DNA of 6,278 bases from Pseudomonadales bacterium. GTDB taxonomy: Bacteria; Pseudomonadota; Gammaproteobacteria; Steroidobacterales; Steroidobacteraceae. Both the position numbers and the translations under genes were made by a program. The notes under the pieces are model-generated. The model worked only from the letters and a program-made list of their open reading frames with translations. It had not been told where the DNA came from and searched no databases. Shown here piece by piece: positions 1-6,246 of this stretch; within the stretch, counting starts at the first letter, position 1; every line of letters begins with the position of its first letter. The stretch lies in assembly GCA_020442965.1 (NCBI GenBank), contig JAGRJB010000255.1, positions 1 through 6,278 on the forward strand, written 5' to 3'.

Positions 1-390
1 CATTATGTATTGGCGCTCGCTGCAGCGGGCCGCTACCAGCAGGCCAACGCTCTGCTCAAGGCGGTGCGTGATCACGCGGAGGCCGCGCCCGATCAGACAA
101 TTGCGCTCGTAACGGCCCGCGTCAATAGTGCGCTATGCGAAGCGCTGCTGCTGTTTCGACAGGGGAATAATGCGCGGACCGTCGAGCTGATCGGCCCGGT
201 GCGCGCACAGATCCAGTTGTTAGGTGGTAGCCATGCGCAGCGCGATCTGTTCGACGAAGTCCTGGTCGAGGCCGCCCTGCGAGCCGGGCTGCATGAACCG
301 GCTCGGCGGTGGCTGACGCAGCGCAGCGCTAGCCGACCGGGTAATCGGTGGAATACCGACCGGCTATCGCGGCTCACGCCGCCGCCATGA
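1..390 (+). CDS. TTC38-like tetratricopeptide repeat protein, C-terminal part (5' end outside window)
   Basis: The frame is open from base 1 (His-Tyr-Val-Leu...) to a TGA at 388-390, giving 129 residues with no start codon required inside the window, so this is the tail of a longer gene. The sequence is alpha-helical and Ala/Leu/Arg-rich, as in TPR proteins. The recognisable signature is GGSHAQRD at bases 223-246, followed by FDEVLVEAALRAG and a helix ending WLTQRSASRPGN. Human TTC38 and its bacterial relatives end in a very similar way (GGSNAQRDVF..LLIHAAL, then a 'LL..R..LKP.S' helix). The family's biochemical role is unknown to me; TPR folds generally mediate protein contacts. No enzymatic motif is visible. 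The gene converges on the minus-strand gene ending at 412, with only 21 bases between stop codons and no clear hairpin-T-run terminator. Family assignment is from remembered motif similarity. Confidence 0.8.
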   Translation, partial: HYVLALAAAGRYQQANALLKAVRDHAEAAPDQTIALVTARVNSALCEALLLFRQGNNARTVELIGPVRAQIQLLGGSHAQRDLFDEVLVEAALRAGLHEPARRWLTQRSASRPGNRWNTDRLSRLTPPP

Positions 391-411
391 TCGGGCGCTG
401 AACGACCCTGT

Positions 412-780
412 CTATTTGTCGTCGCGTGTGTCGCTCATGTGCACGAAGAACTTCGTCATGCGCTTGAGTTCCTCGATCCCCGGTCGTTTCGTGGCATTTT
501 TCGCATCGAAGCGCCAGGTATGCACGAAGAACGCGTCGGCGATCGCGGCGATGAACGCTGCGGGCAGGGCCATCAGCAGATACCCCATGTTGCCGATACC
601 TTGGGTGACCTTGGGCCCCAGAAAAGCCGCCCACAGCAACCAGAGCGTCACGGTGGTAGAAATTGCCGCTACGAGAAACAGGCATAGCAGGCCGACTGCC
701 CGCAGCCCGCGGCGCTTGCTCTGGGCCAATACAGCCAACGAGCAGAAGCCGAGCGCGATCGCAAACGTTACCCATTCCAC
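412..780 (-). CDS. small three-helix inner-membrane protein, function unknown
   Basis: I do not recognise this 122-residue protein. Read from the GTG at 780-778 it begins MEWVTFAIALG and shows three hydrophobic segments at about residues 3-19, 27-54 and 62-86. A basic loop (SKRRGLR) lies between helices 1 and 2, and a charged, probably cytoplasmic tail (about 90-122, TWRFDAKNATKRP, ending TRDDK) follows helix 3. The frame also stays open to a GTG at 852, which would add 24 hydrophilic residues. I prefer the 780 start because GAGAG precedes it by 6 bases and the protein then begins directly with a helix, whereas the 852 GTG has no separated Shine-Dalgarno. It follows ppk in the same direction, 89 bases after the ppk stop, so it may be cotranscribed. 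Its link to polyphosphate is only positional. Existence is fairly sure; the start is uncertain. Confidence 0.7.
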   Translation of the reverse strand: MEWVTFAIALGFCSLAVLAQSKRRGLRAVGLLCLFLVAAISTTVTLWLLWAAFLGPKVTQGIGNMGYLLMALPAAFIAAIADAFFVHTWRFDAKNATKRPGIEELKRMTKFFVHMSDTRDDK

Positions 781-869
781 AGCAAACTCTCGGGTATCCG
801 ATGACTCTCGATCGTGACAGACAGTAGCGTGGGTGAACGCGAACCGATTCACTCTTTAGTTCTATGGCA

Positions 870-2924
870 CTAAATGGCAGTGAAGCCTGGGGTGCCCGGC
901 GCGTACGAGAAGAGCAGGTCGAGTTGCGCGGTCACTGGCGGCTCGCTGCCGGGCTGTAAGCGGACGTAGCTGCCATCCCGTTGCAGTTCCCAGGCCTGGG
1001 TATTGTCCTGCAGGTAGGTATCCAGGTCACGGAGAATGCGCTCGCGGTGCGACCGCCGCTTGACCGGAAACGCTATCTCGACGCGGCGAAAGAAATTGCG
1101 CTCCATCCAGTCGGCGCTCGACAGGAAGAGTTCCGAATCGCCGTCGTTCTCGGCGCCATTGTTGTGGAAGAAAAACACGCGCGAATGCTCGAGGAAGCGA
1201 CCGACGATCGAGCGCACGCGGATGTTCTCCGACACGCCCGGAACGCCTGGCCGCAGGCTACAGACACCGCGAACAATCAAGTCAATCCGCACGCCTGCGC
1301 AGGATGCGCGATAGAGGGCCCCGATCGCTTCCGGATCGACCAGCGCGTTCATCTTGGCGATGATGCGGCTCTGCTTGCCCGCGCGCGCGTACGCGGCCTC
1401 GCGCTCGATCTTGGCGATGATCGTCGCGTGCAAGCTAAACGGCGATTGAATCAGCCGCGTGAGTCGGGGCACCTGCGTGAGGCCCGTGAGTTGCAGGAAT
1501 AGTTCATGCACGTCCTGGCCAATGGCATGATCCGCGGTGAACAGGCCGTAATCGGTATAGGCGCGTGCAGTCTTGGGGTGGTAGTTGCCGGTGCCCAAAT
1601 GACAGTAGCGGCGAATGCCGTCGCCCTCGCGGCGCACGACCAGCAACATTTTGGCGTGGGTCTTGAAACCGACCACACCATACATTACGTGCGCGCCCGC
1701 TTCCTGCAAGCGGTTCGACAGTTCGATATTCGCGGCTTCGTCGAAGCGGGCTCGCAGCTCGATGATCACCGTCACGTCTTTACCCGCCTGGGAGGCCGCG
1801 ACGAGTGAGTCGACGATGGCCGAGTCGTTACCGGTGCGATAGAGCGTCTGTTTGATCGCGAGGACCTGCTGGTCTTGGGCGGCGGCGCGCAGAAAATCGA
1901 GTACCGGCGCGAAACTCTGGAACGGGTGATGCAGCAGCACGTCCTGGTGACGAATCGTGGCGAAGACATCCGACTGGTTAGCCAGACGCTTCGGCAGCCC
2001 GGGCGTGAACACGGGATACTTGAGGTCGGGCCGCTGCGCGAGGTCATAAATCGCGCTCAGTCGGTTCAGATTGACAGGGCCAGTGACTTCGTAGAAGTCG
2101 AGTTTGGATAGTGCAAACTGCTTGATCAGAAACTCGTCGTACTCAGGGGGGCAATCCTTGGCAACTTCGAGACGTACGGCCGCGCCATAGAGTCGATGCG
2201 CGAGTTCGCCCTCCAGCGCGCGCCGCAGATCGTCCACTTCTTCGTCATCGACAAACAAGTCGCTATTTCGAGTGACACGAAATTGATAACAGCCCAGTAC
2301 CTCCATGCCCGAGAACAGGCTCGCGACAAAGTGCTGCACGATCCCCGACAACAGGACAATGCGGCGCGGGCCGCCACCGTCGTTAGGTAAAGGCACGACG
2401 CGTGGCAGCGACCGGGGTGCTTGAACGATCGCCAGATTGCTGTTGCGACCGAACGCATCCTTGCCGGACAGCCTGACGATGAAGTTGAGGCTCTTGTTCT
2501 GGATCCGTGGGAATGGCCGCGCCGGATCGAGTCCTAGCGGCGACAGGACCGGCTCGACCTCGAGTTCAAAGTAGCGCTCGAGCCAGGCGCGCGTCTCTTC
2601 GTCCCATTGGGTCCGTGGCACAAGTTCGATGCCTGCGGACCGCATTGCCGGCAATAGCACCTGGTTCAGGCAGCGTGCCTGCTCGAGCACGATTTCCATG
2701 GTTGCCGCGCGAATCGATCGCAGCTGCTCGGCGACCGTCATCCCGTCGGCGCCGGCTTGTTCGGATCCGAGTTCGATGCGCTGCTTCAGGCCGGCGACGC
2801 GGATCTCGAAGAATTCATCGAGGTTGTTGGATGAAATGCACAGGAACTTGAGGCGCTCGAGCAGTGGGTTGGCTGGGTCCAGAGCCTGTTCGAGGACCCG
2901 CCGATTGAAGGCGAGCAGCGACAT
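870..2924 (-). CDS. ppk: polyphosphate kinase 1 (Ppk1)
   Basis: Ppk1 reversibly transfers the gamma phosphate of ATP to growing polyphosphate through a phosphohistidine intermediate. The 684 residues match the family from end to end: an N-terminal domain (SNNLDEFFEIRVAGLKQR, residues 32-49), a head domain (about 115-310), and two phospholipase-D-like C-terminal domains. The likely phosphorylated histidine is His423 in FKTHAK, corresponding to E. coli His435. The second conserved histidine is His442 in CHLGTGNYH. Active-site arginines appear in LYRTG (Arg363) and RARFDE (Arg393), and His580 lies in FLEHSRVF. The end (LFSYAPGTPGFTAI, stop at 872-870) is normal. The start is odd: ATG 2924 falls inside the family's conserved N-terminal motif (YINRE-[L/M]SLLAFN), has no Shine-Dalgarno, and an in-frame amber codon lies upstream (see separate entry). 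No ppx follows; the next gene is a small membrane protein. The M23 gene lies upstream in the same direction. Confidence 0.96.
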   Translation of the reverse strand: MSLLAFNRRVLEQALDPANPLLERLKFLCISSNNLDEFFEIRVAGLKQRIELGSEQAGADGMTVAEQLRSIRAATMEIVLEQARCLNQVLLPAMRSAGIELVPRTQWDEETRAWLERYFELEVEPVLSPLGLDPARPFPRIQNKSLNFIVRLSGKDAFGRNSNLAIVQAPRSLPRVVPLPNDGGGPRRIVLLSGIVQHFVASLFSGMEVLGCYQFRVTRNSDLFVDDEEVDDLRRALEGELAHRLYGAAVRLEVAKDCPPEYDEFLIKQFALSKLDFYEVTGPVNLNRLSAIYDLAQRPDLKYPVFTPGLPKRLANQSDVFATIRHQDVLLHHPFQSFAPVLDFLRAAAQDQQVLAIKQTLYRTGNDSAIVDSLVAASQAGKDVTVIIELRARFDEAANIELSNRLQEAGAHVMYGVVGFKTHAKMLLVVRREGDGIRRYCHLGTGNYHPKTARAYTDYGLFTADHAIGQDVHELFLQLTGLTQVPRLTRLIQSPFSLHATIIAKIEREAAYARAGKQSRIIAKMNALVDPEAIGALYRASCAGVRIDLIVRGVCSLRPGVPGVSENIRVRSIVGRFLEHSRVFFFHNNGAENDGDSELFLSSADWMERNFFRRVEIAFPVKRRSHRERILRDLDTYLQDNTQAWELQRDGSYVRLQPGSEPPVTAQLDLLFSYAPGTPGFTAI

Positions 2925-2972
2925 CTCGCGATTGATGTAGTGATCTGGGGCGTGCAGGTCGGGCTAGTCCAT
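2925..2972 (-). other. conserved ppk N-terminal coding remnant interrupted by an in-frame amber codon
   Basis: Reading upstream of the ppk ATG in the same frame gives PDLHAPDHYINRE directly joined to MSLLAFN. YIN/EKRE-like residues followed by LS.L.FN are the conserved beginning of Ppk1 proteins (E. coli: LYIEKELSWLSFN). Further upstream this frame reads ATG-GAC-TAG (2972-2964), so an ATG start followed by one codon meets a stop. A GAGG sequence lies 14 bases before ATG 2972. The simplest reading is that translation once began at 2972 and codon 3 (for example CAG, AAG or TGG) has become TAG. Present initiation could be at ATG 2924, or at CTG 2957-2955, nine bases downstream of the amber codon's first base, by reinitiation. 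A sequencing error is also possible. Confidence 0.7.
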
Positions 2973-3035
2973 GTGGATGTGCTGGCCTCATTCGCGGCGA
3001 TTGCGCGCTGTTATGAACCACAGTGCAGAGTCGCA

Positions 3036-3050
3036 GAACCATTCTGGTTC
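3036..3050. repeat. 6-bp inverted repeat with 3-base loop upstream of ppk
   Basis: GAACCA (3036-3041) and TGGTTC (3045-3050) are perfect reverse complements separated by TTC. The element lies in the 105-base gap between the M23 stop (3078) and the old ppk ATG (2972), 64 bases from that ATG. Neither strand has a T-run after it, so it is not a classical intrinsic terminator. It could be a small RNA hairpin in an M23-ppk transcript or a regulator half-site pair. It could also be chance. Confidence 0.4.
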
Positions 3051-3077
3051 CGTCACCGACTTGCAGCCCAGAAAACT

Positions 3078-4409
3078 CTAGCGCGCGACCAGCATGGGCC
3101 CGATCGGAAAGTCGAGCGAGCGATTGAGGGTAGCCGTTTCCTGCTTGAAGTGCGCCAGTTGCGCGGCCGGAATCGATTCAGCTTTCGGCAGCGGAACTTT
3201 CTGCGGATCCTTGTGGGTACCGTTGACACGGTATTCATAGTGCAGATGGGGGCCGGTTGCGAGGCCCGTCTTGCCGACGTAGGCGATCACCTTGCCGAGT
3301 TCCACGTGCGCGCCGCGCTTCAGCCCTTTGGCGAAGCGCGAGAGATGCCCGTAAACCGTGACGATGCCGCGCGCATGATCGAGTTCGATGACCTTGCCAT
3401 AGCCGCCTTTGTTACCGATGAACCGCACCCGGCCGCTACCGGCGGCTCGTACCGGCGTACCCAGCGGCGCCGCATAGTCGACGCCCTTGTGAGCGCGAAT
3501 GCGGTTGAGGACCGGATGGCGACGCGCCAGATTGAAGCGCGAACTGACGCGCGAGAATTCCACCGGCGCGCGCAAGAATGCTTTGCGCAAGCTGGCGCCG
3601 TCGGCGGTGTAGTAGTCGGCGCGACCAGTGTCGTCGACGAAGCGCAATGCCCGATACTCGCGGCCGCTATTGATGAACTTCACCGCGAGAATGTCACCGT
3701 CGCGCAGATATTCGCCATCGCGCCAGATCTGTTCGTAGGTAACGACGAAGCTGTCGCCCTGCTGGATGTTCAGCACGAAGTCGATGTCGTAGGCAAAAAT
3801 ATCGGCAATCCGTAGCGCAATCGCGTCCGACAGCTTTGCATCGCTCGTCGCCTGAAACAGCGATGAACGAATCGTGCTCTCAGCCGTGACCACACGTACG
3901 TCGAGCGGATTCTCCAGGACATCGGCGTCAAAACCCGATTCGGCTCGCGTTACTTTAAGGGTCTCGCTGTCCGATAGCCGGCGCTCTAGCCCTAACAGCA
4001 TGGCACCACTATGTTGTACCTTGAGCAAGTCGCCGGGGTAGAGCCGGTCAAGTTTCGCGCTGAGATCCGGTAGCGCGCGCATATTGGCGAGGTCGGCCAG
4101 ATCGAGCTGCAAGCGACGGAAGATACGATCCAGGGTGTCGTTCTTGCCAACGATCACCTCGATCGTGGAGCCCAGGCTGGCTTGCTGCACCATGGCCGAC
4201 GACATCCCGGTTGGAGGCGTTGGACTTTCGGTTAGGCTCGCCTCGGTCGCGCGATCTTGTAGGAGCGCAGTGGCTGGCGGCGCCGCTGGCGCAAGCAGGT
4301 CGTCGGCGCGATACCAGCCGACCAGCAGCACCGCGACGAGCGCCAACTGTAACCAGGCTGACCGCCGCAGGGATATTCCGTACCAAGGTGACTGGGGTTT
4401 GATCGCCAT
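3078..4409 (-). CDS. membrane-anchored M23 (LytM) peptidoglycan DD-endopeptidase, MepM/OapA-like
   Basis: The 443-residue protein probably cleaves peptide cross-links in the periplasmic cell wall. Residues 1-16 are short and basic, 17-33 form a single membrane anchor (WLQLALVAVLLVGW), and 37-72 a Pro/Ala/Thr-rich linker. A LysM/OapA-like domain follows (about 82-155: STIEVIVGKNDTLDRIFRRL, then LYPGDLLKV). A middle domain of the Csd3/MepM type runs to about 300. The M23 catalytic domain spans about 303-402. Zn ligands are visible as His307 and Asp311 (HKGVD) and His390 in GPHLHYE; His388 and His355 (YGHLS) are the other conserved histidines. All catalytic residues are present, so it should be active. 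The start ATG at 4409 has GAAG 8 bases upstream. It is divergent from tyrS and followed in the same direction by ppk. The same M23-tyrZ pairing occurs in P. aeruginosa (PA0667-PA0668). Confidence 0.93.
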   Translation of the reverse strand: MAIKPQSPWYGISLRRSAWLQLALVAVLLVGWYRADDLLAPAAPPATALLQDRATEASLTESPTPPTGMSSAMVQQASLGSTIEVIVGKNDTLDRIFRRLQLDLADLANMRALPDLSAKLDRLYPGDLLKVQHSGAMLLGLERRLSDSETLKVTRAESGFDADVLENPLDVRVVTAESTIRSSLFQATSDAKLSDAIALRIADIFAYDIDFVLNIQQGDSFVVTYEQIWRDGEYLRDGDILAVKFINSGREYRALRFVDDTGRADYYTADGASLRKAFLRAPVEFSRVSSRFNLARRHPVLNRIRAHKGVDYAAPLGTPVRAAGSGRVRFIGNKGGYGKVIELDHARGIVTVYGHLSRFAKGLKRGAHVELGKVIAYVGKTGLATGPHLHYEYRVNGTHKDPQKVPLPKAESIPAAQLAHFKQETATLNRSLDFPIGPMLVAR

Positions 4410-4569
4410 GCTCTACACTTCACATAAGTCGCAAGACTGACACCGTAACTTGGGGACAGATAAAGGGTCAACCCGGTGCGCGACGATCTGTGATCCGCTT
4501 GCGTACTGCCCGCAGATTTTGCCGATTCGTTATCGCTACTATAGCCGCTACTTTTCGTGTGAGTCCCCG
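4410..4569. promoter_or_regulatory. divergent intergenic region between the M23 gene and tyrS
   Basis: Both genes must be transcribed outward from this 160-base stretch unless read through from outside. Toward the M23 gene, TTGACC is readable on the minus strand (4471-4466), but no good -10 lies at 16-18 bases; TACGGT is the nearest. Toward tyrS see the separate candidate promoter. No convincing operator or riboswitch is visible. A 7-base direct repeat CGCTACT (4534-4540 and 4546-4552) flanks the putative tyrS -10 region, with a 12-base offset. Confidence 0.5.
4517..4545 (+). promoter_or_regulatory. weak candidate promoter for tyrS
   Basis: TATAGC at 4540-4545 resembles a -10 box. The hexamer 17 bases upstream is TTTTGC (4517-4522), and the better-looking TTGCCG (4519-4524) gives only a 15-base spacer. 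The predicted start would lie about 18 bases before the tyrS ATG, leaving room for the ribosome site. Match quality is modest, so this is an inference from position. Confidence 0.3.
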
Positions 4570-5814
4570 ATGAGCAATTCCGTATCCCCGCCCTTGTCCG
4601 CCGCACTCGCCGAGCAGCTCGCCGAGCTCAATCGTGGCACCGCAGAGGTGCTCGTCGGCGCGGAACTCGAGCGCAAGTTGCGCCGCGGCAAGCCGCTCAG
4701 GATCAAGGCGGGCTTCGATCCAACTGCGCCTGACCTGCACCTGGGCCACACGGTCCTGATCAACAAGATGCGCCAGTTTCAGCAGTACGGACACGAGGTG
4801 ACGTTCCTGATCGGCGATTTCACCGGCATGATCGGTGATCCCTCGGGCCGCAACGCGACCCGACCGCCGCTCACCCGCGAGCAAATCGAAGCCAACGCCA
4901 GTACCTATCGGCAGCAGATCTTCAAGATTCTCGATCCCGAGCGGACGCGAATCGACTTCAACTCGCGCTGGTTCGGCGCCATGAATGCGGCTGGCCTGAT
5001 CGAGATAGCCGCGCAGCACACCGTGGCGCGCATGCTCGAGCGCGATGATTTCGCCAAGCGCTACAAGGCCAATCAGCCGATCGCGATCCACGAGTTCCTG
5101 TATCCGCTGGTGCAAGGTTACGATTCGGTAGCGCTCAAGAGCGACGTCGAGCTGGGCGGCACGGACCAGAAGTTCAATCTGTTAGTGGGGCGGCAGCTGC
5201 AGGAACACCATGGACAAGAGCCGCAGGTCGTCATCACCATGCCGTTGCTGGAAGGGCTCGACGGTGTCAACAAGATGTCGAAATCGCTGGGCAATTACGT
5301 TGGTATCGACGAACCGGCCGACGCGCAGTTCGGCAAATTGATGTCAATTTCGGACGAACTCATGTGGCGTTACTTCGAGCTATTGTCGTTCCGGCCGCTG
5401 GGCGAGCTCGCCAGGATGCGCCGGGCCGTAGCGGACGGCGGGAATCCACGCGACGTCAAGTTCGAGCTAGCGATCGAATTGGTAGATCGATTCCACGGGC
5501 ATGGCAGCGGTAGCGCGGCAAGAGATACGTTCGTTGCGCGCTTTCAGCAGGGTGTTGTACCCGATGACATCGGCTCGGTCACGCTAACCACTGATGGCGC
5601 ACCTCTCAGACTTGCGAACGTGCTGAAGAGCGCCGGTCTGGTGCCGAGCACGTCCGATGCCAATCGGATGATCGACCAGGGGGCGGTGCGTGTCGGCGCG
5701 ACGGCCGAGTCGCTGGAAAAGCTGCGCGGCCGTGACCATGCCCTGGCGGAAGGGAAGCACCTCTTGCAGGTGGGCAAGCATCGCTTCAAATGGGTCGAGA
5801 TCAAGCGCGGGTAG
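4570..5814 (+). CDS. tyrS: tyrosyl-tRNA synthetase, TyrZ/KMSKS type
   Basis: This class I synthetase activates tyrosine with ATP and charges tRNA-Tyr in the cytoplasm. The 414 residues show the signature HLGH at 57-60 (HIGH motif), [13 protein letters not shown] at 81-93, YPLVQGYD at 178-185 (tyrosine pocket), [10 protein letters not shown] at 194-203, and KMSKS at 235-239. A C-terminal S4 RNA-binding domain follows (about 346-408: [13 protein letters not shown], then [10 protein letters not shown]). The KMSKS and GGTDQKFN forms place it with P. aeruginosa TyrZ rather than with E. coli TyrS. The frame is open upstream to 4450, but ATG 4570 is chosen because homology begins there, the upstream residues look non-coding, and TGAG lies 6 bases before it. 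It is divergent from the M23 gene and followed after 438 bases by a 16S rRNA gene, the same neighbours as tyrZ in P. aeruginosa. Confidence 0.96.
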   Translation: MSNSVSPPLSAALAEQLAELNRGTAEVLVGAELERKLRRGKPLRIKAGFDPTAPDLHLGHTVLINKMRQFQQYGHEVTFLIGDFTGMIGDPSGRNATRPPLTREQIEANASTYRQQIFKILDPERTRIDFNSRWFGAMNAAGLIEIAAQHTVARMLERDDFAKRYKANQPIAIHEFLYPLVQGYDSVALKSDVELGGTDQKFNLLVGRQLQEHHGQEPQVVITMPLLEGLDGVNKMSKSLGNYVGIDEPADAQFGKLMSISDELMWRYFELLSFRPLGELARMRRAVADGGNPRDVKFELAIELVDRFHGHGSGSAARDTFVARFQQGVVPDDIGSVTLTTDGAPLRLANVLKSAGLVPSTSDANRMIDQGAVRVGATAESLEKLRGRDHALAEGKHLLQVGKHRFKWVEIKRG

Positions 5815-5830
5815 CGTGGGCGCGCTCCCG

Positions 5831-5851
5831 AGGCAGCGGATTGCCGCCTTT
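5831..5851 (+). terminator. weak candidate terminator after tyrS
   Basis: Seventeen bases after the tyrS stop, GCGG (5836-5839) can pair with CCGC (5844-5847) around an ATTG loop. Outer pairs are possible between 5831-5833 and 5848-5850 across a two-base bulge. Only three T residues (5849-5851) follow, so termination would be inefficient. If it fails, tyrS transcripts would read into the rRNA operon. Confidence 0.35.
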
Positions 5852-5867
5852 GGTCGCCGCGCGTCAT

Positions 5868-5896
5868 TTGAGATTGCGACAAAAGTGAGATAAAAT
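5868..5896 (+). promoter_or_regulatory. upstream promoter of the rRNA operon (P0)
   Basis: TTGAGA (5868-5873) and TAAAAT (5891-5896) are separated by exactly 17 bases, each matching sigma70 consensus at 5 of 6 positions. The predicted start is near 5903. Unlike the two downstream promoters it lacks a C-rich discriminator after the -10 (AAGGTC instead), so it may be less sensitive to stringent control. The AT-rich stretch could alternatively serve as upstream activating DNA for the next promoter. Confidence 0.55.
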
Positions 5897-5934
5897 AAGG
5901 TCTTGCGCTAGCGCGAAAATAGATTGTCGCAATC
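5872..5934. repeat. 11-bp perfect inverted repeat in the rrn control region
   Basis: GATTGCGACAA (5872-5882) and TTGTCGCAATC (5924-5934) are perfect reverse complements with 41 bases between them. The arm starts are 52 bases apart, close to five helical turns. The left arm overlaps the end of the P0 -35 and its spacer. The right arm ends two bases before the P1 -35. This placement fits binding sites for a regulator or bending protein, or a long-range RNA stem if transcribed from further upstream. The protein, if any, is unknown. Confidence 0.6.
5905..5914. repeat. 10-bp palindrome GCGCTAGCGC
   Basis: A perfect 10-base palindrome lies between P0 and P1, inside the larger inverted repeat but not sharing its centre. 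It falls at the predicted start of the P0 transcript. It may be an operator-like site or may simply reflect GC-rich composition. Confidence 0.4.
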
Positions 5935-5936
5935 CG

Positions 5937-5964
5937 TTGACAGCGGGTTGCAGGCCCCTATAAT
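5937..5964 (+). promoter_or_regulatory. rRNA operon promoter P1
   Basis: TTGACA (5937-5942) and TATAAT (5959-5964) are both exact sigma70 consensus, with a 16-base spacer as in E. coli rrn P1. The -10 is followed by GCGCCCCC, almost the E. coli rrn P1 discriminator (GCGCCACC). GC-rich discriminators make rrn promoters sensitive to ppGpp and initiating NTP. The A/T-rich GAAAATAGATT (5915-5925) sits where an UP element would be. Start predicted near 5971-5973. Confidence 0.9.
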
Positions 5965-6028
5965 GCGCCCCCTCACGAACGAAGCGTCGCGCGGTTCTCG
6001 CGCAAGCGCATACGAATGTGACCGGATG

Positions 6029-6056
6029 TTGACGGACTGCGGCGAAAGCCTATAAT
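6029..6056 (+). promoter_or_regulatory. rRNA operon promoter P2
   Basis: TTGACG (6029-6034) and TATAAT (6051-6056) are again separated by 16 bases. The -10 is followed by TCCGCCCCCC, another C-rich discriminator. The layout closely repeats P1 (GTTGAC, spacer, CCTATAAT, then a C-run), 92 bases downstream, so the pair looks like the usual tandem rrn P1/P2. Start predicted near 6063. Confidence 0.88.
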
Positions 6057-6063
6057 TCCGCCC

Positions 6064-6090
6064 CCCGCTGCGGCCTGACGGCGCTGCGGG
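6064..6090 (+). other. hairpin at the 5' end of the P2 rRNA transcript
   Basis: CCCGC (6064-6068) pairs with GCGGG (6086-6090). Inside it, GC (6070-6071) pairs with GC (6083-6084), and GCC (6073-6075) with GGC (6080-6082) around a TGAC loop. A T-T mismatch and one bulged G interrupt ten pairs. It begins at the predicted P2 start. No T-run follows, so it is not a terminator. Confidence 0.55.
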
Positions 6091-6102
6091 CAACCTCCAA
6101 AA

Positions 6103-6122
6103 CCCCGTCCCGGCGACGCGGG
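6103..6122 (+). promoter_or_regulatory. boxB-like leader hairpin
   Basis: CCCCGTC (6103-6109) pairs with GACG and GGG (6115-6118, 6120-6122) around the loop CCGGC, with C6119 bulged. It lies immediately before the boxA-like sequence, the position of boxB-type hairpins in rrn leaders. In rrn antitermination boxA matters most, so this element may be structural only. Confidence 0.5.
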
Positions 6123-6123
6123 C

Positions 6124-6135
6124 TGCTGTTTAAAA
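6124..6135 (+). promoter_or_regulatory. boxA rRNA antitermination signal
   Basis: TGCTGTTTAAAA closely resembles the E. coli rrn boxA (TGCTCTTTAACA), followed by AATTTG as in rrn leaders. In the transcript boxA recruits NusB-NusE (S10) so that polymerase passes Rho-dependent terminators in the untranslated rRNA operon. Confidence 0.8.
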
Positions 6136-6150
6136 ATTTGCAGGTAATTT

Positions 6151-6162
6151 GTGTGGGGACTC
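6151..6162 (+). promoter_or_regulatory. boxC-like conserved rrn leader sequence
   Basis: GTGTGGGGACTC matches the GTGTGGGCACTC boxC of E. coli rrn leaders apart from one base. Its spacing downstream of boxA (15 bases between) is also similar. Its role in the leader is thought to involve antitermination or 16S maturation. Confidence 0.7.
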
Positions 6163-6246
6163 GCGTCGATGCGTTCTTTGAAGGCATTAACCGAGTAACC
6201 AAGAAAGTCCAGCGATGGGCCTATTGTGATTACTCTTTTCACTCAG

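Noticed and set aside
795..830. CTGTCTGTCA on the minus strand (Pho-box-like) after ppk
   Set aside because: A Pho box needs two CTGTCA-type repeats about 11 bases apart; here the units overlap and the site lies downstream of ppk, not before it.
981..1502. 173-codon open frame on the plus strand
   Set aside because: It is antisense to the catalytic part of ppk and has no recognisable features.
3010..3030. CTGT...ACAG dyad on the minus strand upstream of ppk as a PhoB site
   Set aside because: The halves are inverted, whereas PhoB boxes are direct repeats; no second unit at the proper spacing.
2940..3815. 291-codon open frame on the plus strand
   Set aside because: It is antisense to the M23 peptidase, which has full catalytic motifs; the antisense product shows no recognisable domain and reflects GC-rich codon bias.
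4450..4569. N-terminal extension of tyrS to an upstream TTG
   Set aside because: Homology to TyrZ proteins starts after ATG 4570, and the extension would use the promoter/leader region as coding.
4468..5115. 215-codon open frame on the minus strand
   Set aside because: It is antisense to tyrS, covering its HIGH-motif region, with no domain of its own.
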